Position numbers and translations under genes: made by a program
Source: Azospirillum oryzae
GTDB lineage: Bacteria; Pseudomonadota; Alphaproteobacteria; Azospirillales; Azospirillaceae
NCBI RefSeq assembly: GCF_008364795.1
Contig: NZ_VTTM01000007.1
Span: forward strand, 1-64,000
Length of the DNA stretch: 64,000 nucleotides
Reading direction: 5' to 3'
Shown: positions 11,852 through 21,661 of the stretch, piece after piece
How positions within the stretch are numbered: the first letter of the stretch is position 1
Layout of the letters: each line of letters starts with the position of its first letter
Notes under the pieces: model-generated
The model's input: the letters and a program-made list of their open reading frames with translations, nothing else
What the model was told of the DNA's origin: nothing
The model's database searches: none

Positions 11852-12674
11852 GCGAATGCGCTTCTTCCGAAATGTCGCCGTCCTGTGGGCTTTTGGCGCG
11901 CCCGCGGACATAGAGCGGGGCGAAGGCGCCCTCCTGGCGCAACTCCACCCGGCCGGCCTTGGCCAGTTCCAGCGTCGCCGCGAAATGGGCGGCCAGGGCG
12001 GAGCGGGTCAGCAGCCCGCCGCCCTCCCCGCCCGGCAGGAAGCTTGCCAACGTCGCCCAGTCCGGCATGCGGCCCAGCAGCGACGACAGGCGCTGCACCG
12101 CCTCCTCCATCGAATAGAGGCGGACCGGGGCGATGTGCAGAACCGAGGCGTCCTTGCGGGCGCGCTGCTGGCCATAGGCGCGCAGCAGGTCGAACAGCGT
12201 GACCTCGTAGACCGACTTGCGCTGCAGGTCCAAATCCTCCGGCGCGCCGCGCGGGTGGATGTCGATGCCAAGGCGCGGACGGGCGAACAGCTTCTCCGCC
12301 GCCCCCTTCATCGCCTCCAGCCGCTGGAGCTGGAAGGCGAGCGCCGCCGCCATGTCCTCGCCGGACGGCTCCTCCCCCTCCGGTTCGGGCAACAGCAGGC
12401 GCGACTTCAGATAGGCCAGCCACGCCGCCATCACCAGATAGTCGGCCGCCAGTTCCAGCCGCACCTTCCGCGCCTCCGCCACGAAGGCGAGGTACTGGTC
12501 GGCCAGCTCAAGGATGGAAATGCGCGTCAGGTCGACCTTCTGGTCGCGCCCCAGCGCCAGCAGCATGTCGAGCGGTCCCTCGAAGCCGTCCAGAACCAGC
12601 AGAAGCTGCTCCGACGGCGATGCCTCCGCGGCAGCAGGGGTTTCGCCCACGCGCTCGGCCACCAGATCAGCCAT
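11844..12674 (-). CDS. scpA: Segregation and condensation protein A
   Basis: ScpA is the kleisin subunit bridging SMC heads. Its 276 residues include the conserved FEGPLDMLLALGRDQKVDLTRI block at about 30-51 and the ADYLVMAAWLAYLKSRLLLP block at about 76-95. The C-terminal winged helix starts near 190 (TLASFL, then FAATLELAKAGRVELRQ). Start ATG 12674 is 10 bases from the end of the upstream site-2 protease gene. It overlaps scpB, which suggests coupled translation for a stoichiometric complex. Confidence 0.92.
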   Translation of the reverse strand: MADLVAERVGETPAAAEASPSEQLLLVLDGFEGPLDMLLALGRDQKVDLTRISILELADQYLAFVAEARKVRLELAADYLVMAAWLAYLKSRLLLPEPEGEEPSGEDMAAALAFQLQRLEAMKGAAEKLFARPRLGIDIHPRGAPEDLDLQRKSVYEVTLFDLLRAYGQQRARKDASVLHIAPVRLYSMEEAVQRLSSLLGRMPDWATLASFLPGGEGGGLLTRSALAAHFAATLELAKAGRVELRQEGAFAPLYVRGRAKSPQDGDISEEAHSHD

Positions 12675-12684
12675 ATGATCGCTT

Positions 12685-13362
12685 TCAGTCGTTGCCGGTC
12701 AGGATGCGGATGAAGTCGATCACCGCGTCTACGGGCGGGCCCAGCACCCAATGCATGACGCTGAGGTCCATGCCGATCTGCCGCCCCAGCATCGGCAGCA
12801 GGAAAAAGGCCGCCATCAGGATCAGCAGTCCGAAGCGCTCCAGCTTCGCCAGCGGCACCGCCAGGAAGTCCGGCAGGATGCCGACCGCGACCCGTCCGCC
12901 GTCCAGCGGCGGCAGCGGGATCAGGTTGAACACCATCAGGATGACGTTGACCAGCACCGACACCTCGGCGGCGGAGCGGATCCACAGCTCGATATAGCTG
13001 TTCTCCGAATTGACCAGCCGCCAGATCACCGCCGACGCCACCGCCAGCAGGAAATTGGTCCCCGGACCGGCCAGCGCCACCCACACCATGTCGCGGCGCG
13101 GATGGTCCAGCCGGGCGAAGTTGACCGGCACCGGCTTGGCCCAGCCGAAGACGAATCCGGTGGTGAAATACATCAGCGCCGGCAGCAGGATCGTCCCGAA
13201 CGGGTCGATGTGGCGGATCGGGTTGAAGGTGACGCGCCCCAGCCGATAGGCGGTGTCGTCGCCCAGTCTCCAGGCGACGAAACCGTGCGCCGCCTCGTGA
13301 AAGGTGATGGCGAGGATGGCCGGCAGGGCCACGGCCGTCACCTGGAAGATCCATTCCTCCAT
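12685..13362 (-). CDS. Site-2 protease family (M50) integral membrane metalloprotease
   Basis: Intramembrane zinc metalloprotease of family M50, short single-domain form of 225 residues with no PDZ domain. The zinc motif HEAAH is at residues 22-26, NPIRHIDPFGT follows at about 47-57, and the third ligand region is NLIPLPPLDGGR near 165-176. Five or six hydrophobic segments are visible. All catalytic residues are present. This type is commonly linked to scpAB in alphaproteobacteria, but its substrate is unknown; it is not the RseP-type sigma-E protease, which is longer and carries PDZ domains. Confidence 0.88.
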   Translation of the reverse strand: MEEWIFQVTAVALPAILAITFHEAAHGFVAWRLGDDTAYRLGRVTFNPIRHIDPFGTILLPALMYFTTGFVFGWAKPVPVNFARLDHPRRDMVWVALAGPGTNFLLAVASAVIWRLVNSENSYIELWIRSAAEVSVLVNVILMVFNLIPLPPLDGGRVAVGILPDFLAVPLAKLERFGLLILMAAFFLLPMLGRQIGMDLSVMHWVLGPPVDAVIDFIRILTGND

Positions 13363-13378
13363 CGTCCGCTCCCGTCCG

Positions 13379-14473
13379 TCAGGCTTGGGCCGTGCCGAGA
13401 AGCTCGGCCAACCGTGTCGTCAATGCCGCGATGTCCGCCGGTTCCGGCGCGTGGCGCATCGCCTCGGCCCGTGCCCAGCGCTTGGCCGCCGCGCCGCTCA
13501 GCACCGGCACGGCATCGACCAGAGACCGCATCTCGGTCAGATCGCCGTTGCAGTGGAGCACGACATCCATGCCGGCCGCCAGCACCGCTTCCGCCCGTGC
13601 CCTCGGGTCGCCCTGCAGCGCGTTCATGGACAGATCGTCGCTGAACAACAGCCCGCCGAAGCCGATCGACGGCCCCCGCACCACCTCGCGCACCACGATG
13701 GCGGAGGTGCTGGCCGGAGCGGTCGGGTCGATGGCCTTCAGCACAACATGGGCCACCATCGCCAGCGGCAGGTCGGCCAGGGCGCGGAAGGGGGCGAAGT
13801 CGGTGGCTTCCAGGGTGGCGCGATCGGCCTCGACCACCGGCAGCTCGGCATGGCTGTCGGCAAAGGCGCGTCCGTGGCCGGGGATATGCTTGATCACCGG
13901 CAGCACGCCGCCGGCCAGCAGCCCGTCGGCGGTGGCGCGGGCCAGCGCGATCACCAGGGCAGGGTCGCGCGAGAAGGCGCGGTCGCCGATGATGTCATGC
14001 GCGCCCTCCACCGGCACGTCGCAGACCGGCGCGCAATCCACCGTGATGCCGACCTCCGCCAGCATGTGGGCGAGCAGCCGGCCGTTGATCCAAGCGGCCT
14101 CTCGGGCGGCCTCTTGGGCGGCTTCGCGCCCGGCGGCGTCGCGCGCGGCAAGCGTGCCGAACACGCCCATCGGCGGGTGGGCCGGCCAGTGCGGCGGGCG
14201 CATGCGCGCGACCCGGCCGCCCTCCTGGTCGATCAGGACCGGGGCATCGGGCCGGCCGACGCTGGCGCGCAGATCGTCCACCAGCCGGCGCATCTGGTCG
14301 CGGCTGTCGCAGTTGCGGCGGAACAGGATGAAACCGAGCGGATCGGCATCGCGGAAGAAGTCGGCCTCGTCGGGCGTCACCTCCAGGCCGGCGCAGCCGA
14401 AGACGACCGCGCGCGGGTTGGCGACCGGGGTGGAACTCACCGAATCAGGGACGGACAACCACACACCCCACAT
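13379..14473 (-). CDS. nagZ: Beta-N-acetylhexosaminidase NagZ
   Basis: Cytoplasmic glycoside hydrolase family 3 enzyme that removes GlcNAc from anhydro-muropeptides in peptidoglycan recycling. The signature KHIPGHGRAFADSHAELP is at about 201-218, with its catalytic His, and the nucleophile region LFSDDLSMNAL is near 275. No signal peptide. Upstream the frame overlaps the end of the SPOR gene by 29 bases if ATG 14473 is used. A GTG at 14440, four bases after the SPOR stop, would give a protein 11 residues shorter and is a credible alternative start. It shares the wall-associated operon with the SPOR protein. Confidence 0.92.
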   Translation of the reverse strand: MWGVWLSVPDSVSSTPVANPRAVVFGCAGLEVTPDEADFFRDADPLGFILFRRNCDSRDQMRRLVDDLRASVGRPDAPVLIDQEGGRVARMRPPHWPAHPPMGVFGTLAARDAAGREAAQEAAREAAWINGRLLAHMLAEVGITVDCAPVCDVPVEGAHDIIGDRAFSRDPALVIALARATADGLLAGGVLPVIKHIPGHGRAFADSHAELPVVEADRATLEATDFAPFRALADLPLAMVAHVVLKAIDPTAPASTSAIVVREVVRGPSIGFGGLLFSDDLSMNALQGDPRARAEAVLAAGMDVVLHCNGDLTEMRSLVDAVPVLSGAAAKRWARAEAMRHAPEPADIAALTTRLAELLGTAQA

Positions 14474-15518
14474 TTTGCGCGCGCAGCTGGGTGCAGGCCG
14501 ACTTGGCCCGCGCCTCGTCGGCGCCGGCGCCCTGCACCCGATAGAAGATGCCTTTCTCGCCGAGATCGACCTTGGCGACCTGCATCGACAGACCGCCGAG
14601 CGCGTCGGGATGACGGCCGGCGAGACGGCGCCATTCGGCCGCGGCCTCGCCCTCGCTGCGCACCGACGCCAGCTGGACGCGCCAGCCGCCGCTGCCGCCA
14701 GCCGCCGGAGCGGGAGCCGCCGCGGACTTCGCCGGCTGCGCCGCCGCCTTTGCCGGGGCGGCCGGCAGGGAGGCGGCCTCCAGCTTGGCGATCAGCTGTC
14801 CCATCGACGGGGCGGCGTTCTGCTGCGCCAGCGGTGCGGCCGGCGGCGCAGGGGGCTTGGCGGCGGAGGCGACCTGCTGCTGGGGAGCCGGGGCCGGCTT
14901 GGCCGGAGCGGCCGGGGGCTGTTGCGGTTTGGCGGCGACGCTGGCCGGAGCCTGGACGGAGGGCACCTGCGCCGCCGGAACCTGGGCGGCCGGCGCCGCC
15001 GTTGCAGGCAGGCCGGGCGCCGGCTCCGGAGCGGCCAGCGGAGCCGCCGCCGCGACCGCCGCGGCAAGGTTGTCGCGCGGTACGGTGGCGGTGGAGCCCG
15101 GCGGCAGCTGGGCCACCGACGGCACCGACGGCAGCGGCACGACGGCCGGCATCTGCGGCGTCACCACCGGACGCGGCAGCGGCACCTCCGGCGGCGGCAG
15201 CAGCCGTTCCACCTGATTGCCGCGCCCGCCGTCATGGTCGCGCAGCCGCTCATAGGCCAGGATGTCCTGGTGCGGCACCTCCATCCCGCCGGGCTGGTCG
15301 GGACGCGATTTGGCCGGGGTGGCATCGGCGCTCAACAGCGGCGGGCCATCGCCGGATAGCCGGTCGTGCCCGCGCAAGGCCACCACCGCCGTACCGGCGA
15401 AGGCAACGACGCCGACCACGGCAAAGCCGAGCGCCAGCAGCCCGCGCTTGCTCGCGGCCTGTCGGGGCGGCATCCCATAGGGGTCGGCCGCGTAGTTGAC
15501 GTCGCCGTCGTACCTCAT
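14445..15518 (-). CDS. SPOR domain-containing membrane protein
   Basis: Single-pass protein of 357 residues. It has a short cytoplasmic N-terminus, one membrane helix ([20 protein letters not shown] at about 24-43), a roughly 230-residue Pro/Ala-rich periplasmic linker, and a C-terminal SPOR domain ([20 protein letters not shown] onward, last 80 residues). SPOR domains bind denuded peptidoglycan at division sites, so a role in septation or wall turnover is likely. The open frame runs on upstream, but ATG 15518 overlaps the argS TGA as ATGA, which decides the start. It lies between argS and nagZ, as in other alphaproteobacteria. Confidence 0.88.
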   Translation of the reverse strand: MRYDGDVNYAADPYGMPPRQAASKRGLLALGFAVVGVVAFAGTAVVALRGHDRLSGDGPPLLSADATPAKSRPDQPGGMEVPHQDILAYERLRDHDGGRGNQVERLLPPPEVPLPRPVVTPQMPAVVPLPSVPSVAQLPPGSTATVPRDNLAAAVAAAAPLAAPEPAPGLPATAAPAAQVPAAQVPSVQAPASVAAKPQQPPAAPAKPAPAPQQQVASAAKPPAPPAAPLAQQNAAPSMGQLIAKLEAASLPAAPAKAAAQPAKSAAAPAPAAGGSGGWRVQLASVRSEGEAAAEWRRLAGRHPDALGGLSMQVAKVDLGEKGIFYRVQGAGADEARAKSACTQLRAQNVGCVVVRP

Positions 15519-17275
15519 GAACGCAGTTCCTCCACCGGTTCGACACCCATCACCTTGAGACCCGACGCGATGACCGTCGCCACCGCGGCGATCAGCGCCA
15601 GACGGGCCGTCGTCAGCTCCGCATCGCCGTCGATCAGGAAGCGCAGCGAGGCATCGTCGCGGCCCCGGTTCCACAGCGCGTGGAAGTCGCTGGCGAGATC
15701 GTAAAGGAAGAAGGCGATGCGGTGCGGCTCATGCGCCTCCGCCGCCGCCTCGACCACGCGCGGCCAGGTGGCCATGCGCTTGGCCAGCGCCATCTCCTCT
15801 TCCGCGTCCAGCCGGGCGAGGTTCGCCGAGGCCGCAAGCGCCGCCGGCGACTGGTCCAGCTGCGGCAGCGCCGTCGCGGCATGGCGCAGCACCGAGCGGC
15901 AGCGGGCGTGGGCGTACTGCACGTAGAAGACCGGGTTGTCCTTCGACTGCTCCGTCACCTTGGCGAAGTCGAAATCCAGCGTCTGGTCGTTGCGCCGGGT
16001 CAGCATGATGAAGCGGACGACGTCCCGGCCGACCTGGTCGATGACGTCGCGCAGGGTCACGAAGGTGCCGGCGCGCTTGGACATCTTCACCGGTTGGCCG
16101 TTCTGCATCAGATGAACGAGCTGGCAGAGCTTCACGTCCAGCGAGGCCTTGCCCTCGGTCACGGCGGTGGTCGCCGACTGCATGCGCTTGACGTAGCCGC
16201 CATGGTCGGCGCCCCACACGTCGATCAGGCTGCCGAAGCCGCGCTTGTACTTGTCGAAGTGATAGGCGATGTCGTTCGAGAAGTAGGTGAAGGAGCCGTC
16301 CGACTTCTTCAGCGGCCGGTCGACGTCGTCGCCGAAGTCGGTCGACTTGAACAGGGTCTGCGGGCGCGGCTCCCAATCGTCGGGCTTCTTGCCCTTCGGC
16401 GGCTCCAGCACGCCGGTGTAGATCAGGCCGCGTTCCTCCAGCGCCGTCAGCGCCTTGTCGACCGCACCGGCGGTGACCAGCGCGCGCTCGCTGCTGTAGA
16501 CGTCCATGGTGACGCCCAGCACGCCGAGATCCTCCTTGATCCAGCCCATGATCATGGCGATGGCGAAGTCGCGGCAGGCCGGCAGCCATTCGGACTCTTC
16601 GGTGCCGACCCAGCGGTTGCCGTCACGCTCGGCCAGGGCCTGACCGACCTCCTTCAGATATTCGCCGGGATAGAGGCCGGCCGGGATCTCGCCCACCTCC
16701 TCGCCCAGCGCCTCGCGGTAGCGGATGAAGGTGGACCGCCCCAGCACGTCGACCTGGGCGCCGGCATCGTTGATGTAATATTCGCGGGTGACGGCGTAGC
16801 CGGCCTTTTCCAGCAGCGACGCCAGCGCATCGCCGAACACCGCGCCGCGGCCATGGGCGGCATGCAGCGGGCCGGTCGGGTTGGCCGACACATATTCCAC
16901 ATTGACCGGCGTCCGGCCGCCCAGGTCGCTGTCACCATAGGCGGTACCGGCGTTGAGCACGTCGCGGATGCGGTCGCGCCAAACGTCCGGCGTCAGGCGC
17001 AGGTTGACGAAGCCCGGACCGGCGATCTCGACCGACGCCACGTCGGCGCGGCCCTTCAGCTTGGCGACCAGCAGCTCCGCCAGCGCGCGCGGCGCCATCT
17101 TCGCCGGCTTCGCCAGGATCATGGCGGCGTTGGTGGACAGGTCGCCATGCGAGGCCTCGCGCGGCGGCTCGACCGTCAGACGGCTGCTGTCCAGCCCGGC
17201 GGGGATGGCACCCTCCGCGGCCAGCTCTTCCAGCAGCTTGCGAATATCGGTCTCGAAGGCCTTGAAAATATTCAT
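15515..17275 (-). CDS. argS: Arginyl-tRNA synthetase
   Basis: Class I synthetase charging tRNA-Arg, 586 residues (usual 550-590). The N-terminal Add-1 domain is followed by the HIGH-type motif HAAHGRG near 136-142, in the context [15 protein letters not shown]. The KMSKR loop is near 397-401, and the C-terminal anticodon-binding DALR domain includes [13 protein letters not shown]. All core motifs are intact. It is second in the dgt-argS-SPOR-nagZ run, 43 bases after dgt. Confidence 0.96.
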   Translation of the reverse strand: MNIFKAFETDIRKLLEELAAEGAIPAGLDSSRLTVEPPREASHGDLSTNAAMILAKPAKMAPRALAELLVAKLKGRADVASVEIAGPGFVNLRLTPDVWRDRIRDVLNAGTAYGDSDLGGRTPVNVEYVSANPTGPLHAAHGRGAVFGDALASLLEKAGYAVTREYYINDAGAQVDVLGRSTFIRYREALGEEVGEIPAGLYPGEYLKEVGQALAERDGNRWVGTEESEWLPACRDFAIAMIMGWIKEDLGVLGVTMDVYSSERALVTAGAVDKALTALEERGLIYTGVLEPPKGKKPDDWEPRPQTLFKSTDFGDDVDRPLKKSDGSFTYFSNDIAYHFDKYKRGFGSLIDVWGADHGGYVKRMQSATTAVTEGKASLDVKLCQLVHLMQNGQPVKMSKRAGTFVTLRDVIDQVGRDVVRFIMLTRRNDQTLDFDFAKVTEQSKDNPVFYVQYAHARCRSVLRHAATALPQLDQSPAALAASANLARLDAEEEMALAKRMATWPRVVEAAAEAHEPHRIAFFLYDLASDFHALWNRGRDDASLRFLIDGDAELTTARLALIAAVATVIASGLKVMGVEPVEELRS

Positions 17276-17318
17276 CGTCTCAGGTCGTCTTTTCAGGAGG
17301 TCACAGGAGCCTCGCGGC

Positions 17319-18530
17319 TCAGGTCTTCACATGCAGGTCGAACAGCCGGTCATGTTCGGCCAGCGCGTAGCGGTCGGTCATGCCGGCGATATAGTCGGCC
17401 ACATGGCGGGCGCGCACCGCAAGGTCGGCGTCGCCGCCATGCTTGGCGCCAGCCTTGGCGATATCGCGCTGCCATTCGGTCGGCAGGGTGTTGGGCTCGT
17501 CCATGAACAGCTCGAACAGGGCGCGCACCACGCGCTTGCACTTGCTCATCTCGCGGTTCACGCGATAGTGCCGGTACATGCGCTGGCGCAGGAAGGCGCG
17601 CAACGGCCGTTGCGTCTCCAGCATGCCGTCGGAAAAGCTGACCATCGCCAGCGGCAGGGCGCGCAGTTCGGCGGCGCTGCCCGGCTTGTGCTCCGCCAGC
17701 CGCCGCCGCGTCTCCGTCACCAGATCGACAACCATGGCGTTGATCATCCGCCGCACCGTCTCGTGGATCAGGCGGGAGCGTTCCAGCCCCGGATAGCGGT
17801 CGCAGACCTCGCGGATGATCGGGCCGACCAGCGGCAGCTCCGCCACCTCCTCGACCGTGAACAGTCCGGCGCGCAGCCCGTCGTCGATGTCGTGGTTGTT
17901 GTAGGCAATGTCGTCGGCGAGCGCGGCCACCTGCGCCTCCGCCCCCGGATTGGTATGCAGTTCCAGATCCCACTCGTCCTGGAAGGCGGCGATCGTCGTC
18001 GGCAGACGGTGGCCGGGAAGCAGCGGCAGCAGCGGGCCGTTGTGCTTGACCACACCCTCCACCGCTTCCCAGGTCAGGTTCAGCCCGTCGAACTCGGCAT
18101 AGCGCCGTTCCAGCCGCGTCAGGATGCGCAGCGTCTGGTCGTTGTGGGCGAAGCCGCCGAACGGCTCCATGCAGGCGTTCAGCGCCTCTTCCCCGGCATG
18201 GCCGAAGGGGGTGTGCCCCAGATCGTGGGCCAGCGCCACCGCCTCCGCCAGATCCTCGTTCAGGCCCAGCGTGCGGCTGATTGACCGCGCGATCTGCGCC
18301 ACCTCCAGGCTGTGGGTCAGCCGGGTGCGGTAATAGTCGCCCTCGTGATAGACGAAGACCTGCGTCTTGTGCTTCAGCCGGCGGAAGGCCCCGGAATGCA
18401 CGATGCGGTCGCGGTCGCGCTGAAAGCACGAGCGCGTCGGGCTTTCAGGCTCCGCCGCCAGCCGCCCGCGCGTGTCCGCCGGGTTGCAGGCATAGGGAGC
18501 CAGCCGATCGTGGGAACAGTCCGCCGTCAT
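17319..18530 (-). CDS. dgt: dGTP triphosphohydrolase-like HD-domain protein
   Basis: Member of the deoxyguanosinetriphosphate triphosphohydrolase-like family, which hydrolyses dNTPs to nucleoside and triphosphate. From ATG 18530 it has 403 residues, normal for the type-2 subfamily. The HD metal site is complete: [11 protein letters not shown] with the first His near 75, [16 protein letters not shown] at about 105-120, and the later [12 protein letters not shown]. The frame extends 128 codons upstream, but that part runs into the divergent erpA promoter, so it is not coding. It heads the leftward operon with argS. Confidence 0.92.
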   Translation of the reverse strand: MTADCSHDRLAPYACNPADTRGRLAAEPESPTRSCFQRDRDRIVHSGAFRRLKHKTQVFVYHEGDYYRTRLTHSLEVAQIARSISRTLGLNEDLAEAVALAHDLGHTPFGHAGEEALNACMEPFGGFAHNDQTLRILTRLERRYAEFDGLNLTWEAVEGVVKHNGPLLPLLPGHRLPTTIAAFQDEWDLELHTNPGAEAQVAALADDIAYNNHDIDDGLRAGLFTVEEVAELPLVGPIIREVCDRYPGLERSRLIHETVRRMINAMVVDLVTETRRRLAEHKPGSAAELRALPLAMVSFSDGMLETQRPLRAFLRQRMYRHYRVNREMSKCKRVVRALFELFMDEPNTLPTEWQRDIAKAGAKHGGDADLAVRARHVADYIAGMTDRYALAEHDRLFDLHVKT

Positions 18531-18656
18531 GGGGCGGACACTACCGGCGGGGAAACGCAGGCGCAACGGCGAAGGCGTGCTATGCCCCGCCCCCCGGCGC
18601 TGGCGGCGGACAAGCGTGCCAGAAGCGCAACGGTTTGGCGCAATGGAGCCCATACT

Positions 18657-18685
18657 TTGACGAAGCCTCCGATCCCCCTTACATT
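18657..18685 (+). promoter_or_regulatory. Predicted sigma-70 promoter of erpA
   Basis: TTGACG (18657-18662), a 17-base spacer and TACATT (18680-18685). The expected start of transcription is about 30 bases before the erpA ATG. It lies in the 192-base divergent gap between dgt and erpA. Confidence 0.6.
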
Positions 18686-18722
18686 TGTGGCAACTCCCGC
18701 ACCGCACCAGAGGGGCCATCCC

Positions 18723-19079
18723 ATGCCCGACACCGCACTGCCCACAGAAACCCGCGTCCTCGGCGTCAGTGAAAGCGCCGCCAAGCGCGTCGCCTTCCTG
18801 ATCGCGCAGGAGGGCAATCCCAACCTGATGCTGCGCCTGACCGTCTCCGGCGGCGGCTGCTCCGGCTTCCAGTACGGCTTCACCTTCGACGAGACCGCGT
18901 CCGACGAAGACCATGTCTTCGAGAAGGACGGGACCAGGGTGGTCACCGACGACGCCTCGCTCGACCTGCTGGCCGGCGCGACACTGGATTATGTCGAGGA
19001 CCTGATGGGCGCCGCCTTCCAGATCAAGAACCCGAACGCCACCGCGTCCTGCGGCTGCGGCAACTCGTTCGCGGTTTAG
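18723..19079 (+). CDS. erpA: A-type iron-sulfur carrier protein ErpA
   Basis: HesB/IscA-family carrier that delivers Fe-S clusters to apoproteins, 118 residues. The three ligand cysteines are present: C46 in GGGCSGFQ, and C110 and C112 in SCGCGNSF. The ErpA-type NPNATASCGCG context and the acidic EDHVFEKDG segment favour ErpA over IscA. It is not in an isc or suf cluster; the neighbours are divergent dgt and co-directional xth. A longer frame upstream is open by chance; ATG 18723 follows an AGAGGGG ribosome site. Confidence 0.9.
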   Translation: MPDTALPTETRVLGVSESAAKRVAFLIAQEGNPNLMLRLTVSGGGCSGFQYGFTFDETASDEDHVFEKDGTRVVTDDASLDLLAGATLDYVEDLMGAAFQIKNPNATASCGCGNSFAV

Positions 19080-19103
19080 GGCCGCGGTCTAAGGCCGCGG
19101 TCC
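19071..19103 (+). repeat. 13-base imperfect tandem repeat at the erpA stop
   Basis: GCGGTTTAGGGCC, GCGGTCTAAGGCC and then GCGGTCC run in tandem from the last erpA codons into the gap before xth. The first unit carries the erpA TAG. Confidence 0.6.
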
Positions 19104-19141
19104 GACTTCACAAGACCAAGAAAAGAAGGCAGGCCTTTTTC

Positions 19142-19915
19142 GTGAAGATCGCCACCTGGAACGTCAACTCGGCGAAGGCCCGCCTTCCGCTGATCACCGA
19201 CTGGCTGCGCGCGGCGTCCCCGGACGTCGTGCTCTTCCAGGAAATCAAATGCGAGACCGCCGCCTTCCCGCGCTCGGCGTTCGAGGATCTCGGCTACCAC
19301 GTCAATGCCGTCGGGCAGAAGGCCTACAACGGCGTCGCCTTGCTGTCCAAGACCCCGGCGGAGGACGTGCTGACCCGCCTGCCTGGCGAGCCGGAGGACG
19401 AGCAGGCCCGCTATGTCGAGGCCACCGTGTCCGGCGTTCGCATCGCCTCGCTCTACCTGCCCAACGGCAACCCGGTGCCGGGCGAGAAATTCGCCTACAA
19501 GCTGCGCTGGATGGACCGGCTATACGACCATGCCCGGACCCTGCTGGCGCAGGAAATCCCGGTGGTTCTGGGCGGCGATTACAACATCATCCCCGAGGCG
19601 CGCGACGTCTACTCGCCGCAGGCCTTCGCCGGCGACGCGCTGTTCCGCCCGGAATCGCGGGCCAAGTTCCGCGCCCTGCTGAATCTCGGCCTGACCGAGG
19701 CGTACCGCGCCCTGCATGACGACGACCGCGCCTATACCTTCTGGGATTATCAGGCCGGCAGCTGGCCGCGCGACAACGGCCTGCGCATCGATCATTTCCT
19801 GCTGTCGCCGCAGGCCGCCGACCGTCTGGCCGGCTGCACCATCGACCGCGGCCCGCGCGGCCTGGAAAAGGCCTCCGACCACACCCCGGTCATCCTGGAA
19901 CTGCGCGACGCCTGA
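19142..19915 (+). CDS. xth: Exodeoxyribonuclease III
   Basis: AP endonuclease and 3'-5' exonuclease of the ExoIII/APE1 family for base excision repair, 257 residues. Motifs: IATWNVNSAK at 3-12 (metal-side Asn), FQEIKCE with the metal-binding Glu near 34, GGDYNIIP near 147-154, the FWDYQAG segment, LRIDHFLLS near 217, and the terminal SDHTPVI with the catalytic His. The start is GTG 19142, directly after a T5 run. It is 62 bases downstream of erpA and may share its transcript. Confidence 0.94.
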   Translation: MKIATWNVNSAKARLPLITDWLRAASPDVVLFQEIKCETAAFPRSAFEDLGYHVNAVGQKAYNGVALLSKTPAEDVLTRLPGEPEDEQARYVEATVSGVRIASLYLPNGNPVPGEKFAYKLRWMDRLYDHARTLLAQEIPVVLGGDYNIIPEARDVYSPQAFAGDALFRPESRAKFRALLNLGLTEAYRALHDDDRAYTFWDYQAGSWPRDNGLRIDHFLLSPQAADRLAGCTIDRGPRGLEKASDHTPVILELRDA

Positions 19916-20034
19916 TCGCGGCGGTGGAATCCGCGTGACAAAAAGCATTTTGTTAAAACTTTCGCTTCTAGGATGACAGCGCGCCCCGGACGACAACCGG
20001 GTGGGCGCGGTCATCGGGGGAGCGACGGGCAGGC

Positions 20035-20607
20035 ATGGCGTGGGGGCGCGACAACGGCCGGGAACGGGTGAAGTCTCTGCTGGCGGCATTGGAACGTCAG
20101 GCGACCGAGGCCTCCCAGCTTGCCAAGCGCGCCCAGCGCGACATGGGCGACGACCGCTTCGCCTCCTTCCTCGACTTCCGCCGCAAGGTGGAGGAGATCC
20201 GCGCCCTCTTCGCCCTGACCGAGGAGCATCTGCAAGGCGTCGACGAGTCGCGCCTGACCGACCTGCGCGCCGAGTTCGAGCGGATGGATCTGCTGCTGAC
20301 CCGCATGCTGGTGCGGGCGATGCGCAATTACTTCTCCGGCATGCGCGAGGATCAGGTCCTGCCCATCGGCGCCCGCGAGTTGTTCGAGCCGGAACTGCGC
20401 AGCATCGACCAGACCCGCACCCGCCTGCTGAGCCCCCGCTATGCCGACCGCGTGGCGCCGGAGATTCTGGACGATCTGGACGCCACGGCGGAATTGATCC
20501 GCAAGACCATCGCCCGCGCCCCCAGCCTTCCCGACTTCTCCGACAGCCCCAGCCCACCCAAACCAACCCGCCGCCTGCGCACCCTGGGGCGCCCGATCCG
20601 GAATTGA
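20035..20607 (+). CDS. Uncharacterised helical protein
   Basis: Product of 190 residues that I do not recognise. It is hydrophilic and predicted mostly helical, with alternating charged heptad-like stretches from residue 10 to 85 (KVEEIRALFALTEEHL and similar), no signal peptide and no membrane helix. The C-terminal 25 residues are Pro/Ser/Arg-rich and probably disordered. An AGCGACGGGCAGGC leader precedes ATG 20035. It stands alone between xth and tRNA-Ser; codon use matches the high-GC host, so it looks native rather than acquired. No functional inference is safe. Confidence 0.7.
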   Translation: MAWGRDNGRERVKSLLAALERQATEASQLAKRAQRDMGDDRFASFLDFRRKVEEIRALFALTEEHLQGVDESRLTDLRAEFERMDLLLTRMLVRAMRNYFSGMREDQVLPIGARELFEPELRSIDQTRTRLLSPRYADRVAPEILDDLDATAELIRKTIARAPSLPDFSDSPSPPKPTRRLRTLGRPIRN

Positions 20608-20652
20608 TGGGCCGCAACTGACGGGCAAATCGCAGCAGCCTGCGCGCGACAC

Positions 20653-20681
20653 TTGACCCACCGCCACGCATTCGCTACTCC
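20653..20681 (+). promoter_or_regulatory. Predicted promoter of tRNA-Ser
   Basis: TTGACC (20653-20658), a 17-base spacer and TACTCC (20676-20681), ending 11 bases before the tRNA 5' end. Confidence 0.55.
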
Positions 20682-20692
20682 CGTGGGCCGAA

Positions 20693-20782
20693 GGAAGAGT
20701 GGCCGAGTGGTTTAAGGCAACGGTCTTGAAAACCGTCGTAGGTGTGAGCCTACCGTGGGTTCGAATCCCACCTCTTCCGCCA
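20693..20782 (+). tRNA. tRNA-Ser (anticodon UGA)
   Basis: Class II tRNA of 90 bases including an encoded CCA. Acceptor stem GGAAGAG/CTCTTCC with discriminator G. Anticodon stem ACGGT/ACCGT around loop CTTGAAA gives anticodon TGA at 20727-20729. A long variable arm (GTAGGTGTGAGCCTAC) follows, and the T arm GTGGG-TTCGAAT-CCCAC is complete. It decodes UCA/UCG-type serine codons. Lower-GC accessory genes begin directly downstream. Confidence 0.96.
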
Positions 20783-20848
20783 ATCTTGCGATGCCGCAAT
20801 TCAACTGCAGTTGGAAGCGCACCCCAAAAAGGGATGCGCTCCACGCTC

Positions 20849-21418
20849 TCACATTTGACCAATAATCTCACGCGACCGGTCGCGATACTCCGCTTCCGTA
20901 ATCAGCTTCTGTTTTTTAAGCGAAGCCAGATCCTTCAATTTGGCCTCTGCATCCTCCTTGCTCAGACGAGGCGCCACCGCCGGGCTCATGACCAACGGAC
21001 CGCCTTGCGAAGCGCCGCCAGTTGGGATGTTTCCGGCAGGAGGGGCCAAAACCACTGACACGTTGGACGGATACACATAAGCAGCACCGGAGCCCATATC
21101 GACGGCTGCGCCGATGATGCCTCCAGCAATGATGTTGCCGAACGCCGCCCCCGCAGTGCTCGACGTGACGGAGGTGGAACCCTTCGATCCGTCAACATGT
21201 TCGCAGGCCACGGTCAAATCACCATAAGCCTTTGTAACGGTTGTCGCCCCCGGAGTCTTTGGGATTGTCCAACTGCCCTTCTCGTTCGACAGTTTGCATT
21301 CGGCCCCGTCCTTGGACGGCGTATTCACCGCCACGGATTGCGTCGTGCCCGCCGTGATAGACGCACAGCCGGTGACAGCCAATGCCCCCAACAACACCAC
21401 AAAAGCCGTATTTTTCAC
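20849..21418 (-). CDS. Lipoprotein with C-terminal SHOCT domain
   Basis: Predicted lipoprotein of 189 residues. The signal peptide ends in lipobox VTGC (C18). The middle contains an Ala/Gly-rich hydrophobic stretch (FGNIIAGGIIGAAVDMGSG at about 93-111) typical of glycine-zipper envelope proteins. The last 40 residues (LSKEDAEAKLKDLASLKKQ, then ITEAEYRDRSREII) match the SHOCT short helical module, often found at protein termini as an oligomerisation element. No known function. GC content is visibly lower than in flanking housekeeping genes, and it is the first gene past tRNA-Ser, pointing leftward. Confidence 0.75.
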   Translation of the reverse strand: MKNTAFVVLLGALAVTGCASITAGTTQSVAVNTPSKDGAECKLSNEKGSWTIPKTPGATTVTKAYGDLTVACEHVDGSKGSTSVTSSTAGAAFGNIIAGGIIGAAVDMGSGAAYVYPSNVSVVLAPPAGNIPTGGASQGGPLVMSPAVAPRLSKEDAEAKLKDLASLKKQKLITEAEYRDRSREIIGQM

Positions 21419-21661
21419 AAATGCCCCCAGTCAATGCGCAACGACTCCGTCCCTTACCGGAGTTTGAACGCCTATCGTTCAGTGCAACCGCTTGATAATG
21501 AGACAGCAATATGTGGTTGTCTATCGAAAGGCGCTGTAAAGTATGAAACAGCTCAATCTAATGGACCGGCGCCTGCGGGATATGCAATCTTTCCGCTGCA
21601 AGCGCGGCACGAACCCGACGGGACGATAACGCTACTCAAAGCCTTATGGGGGAATTCTCGA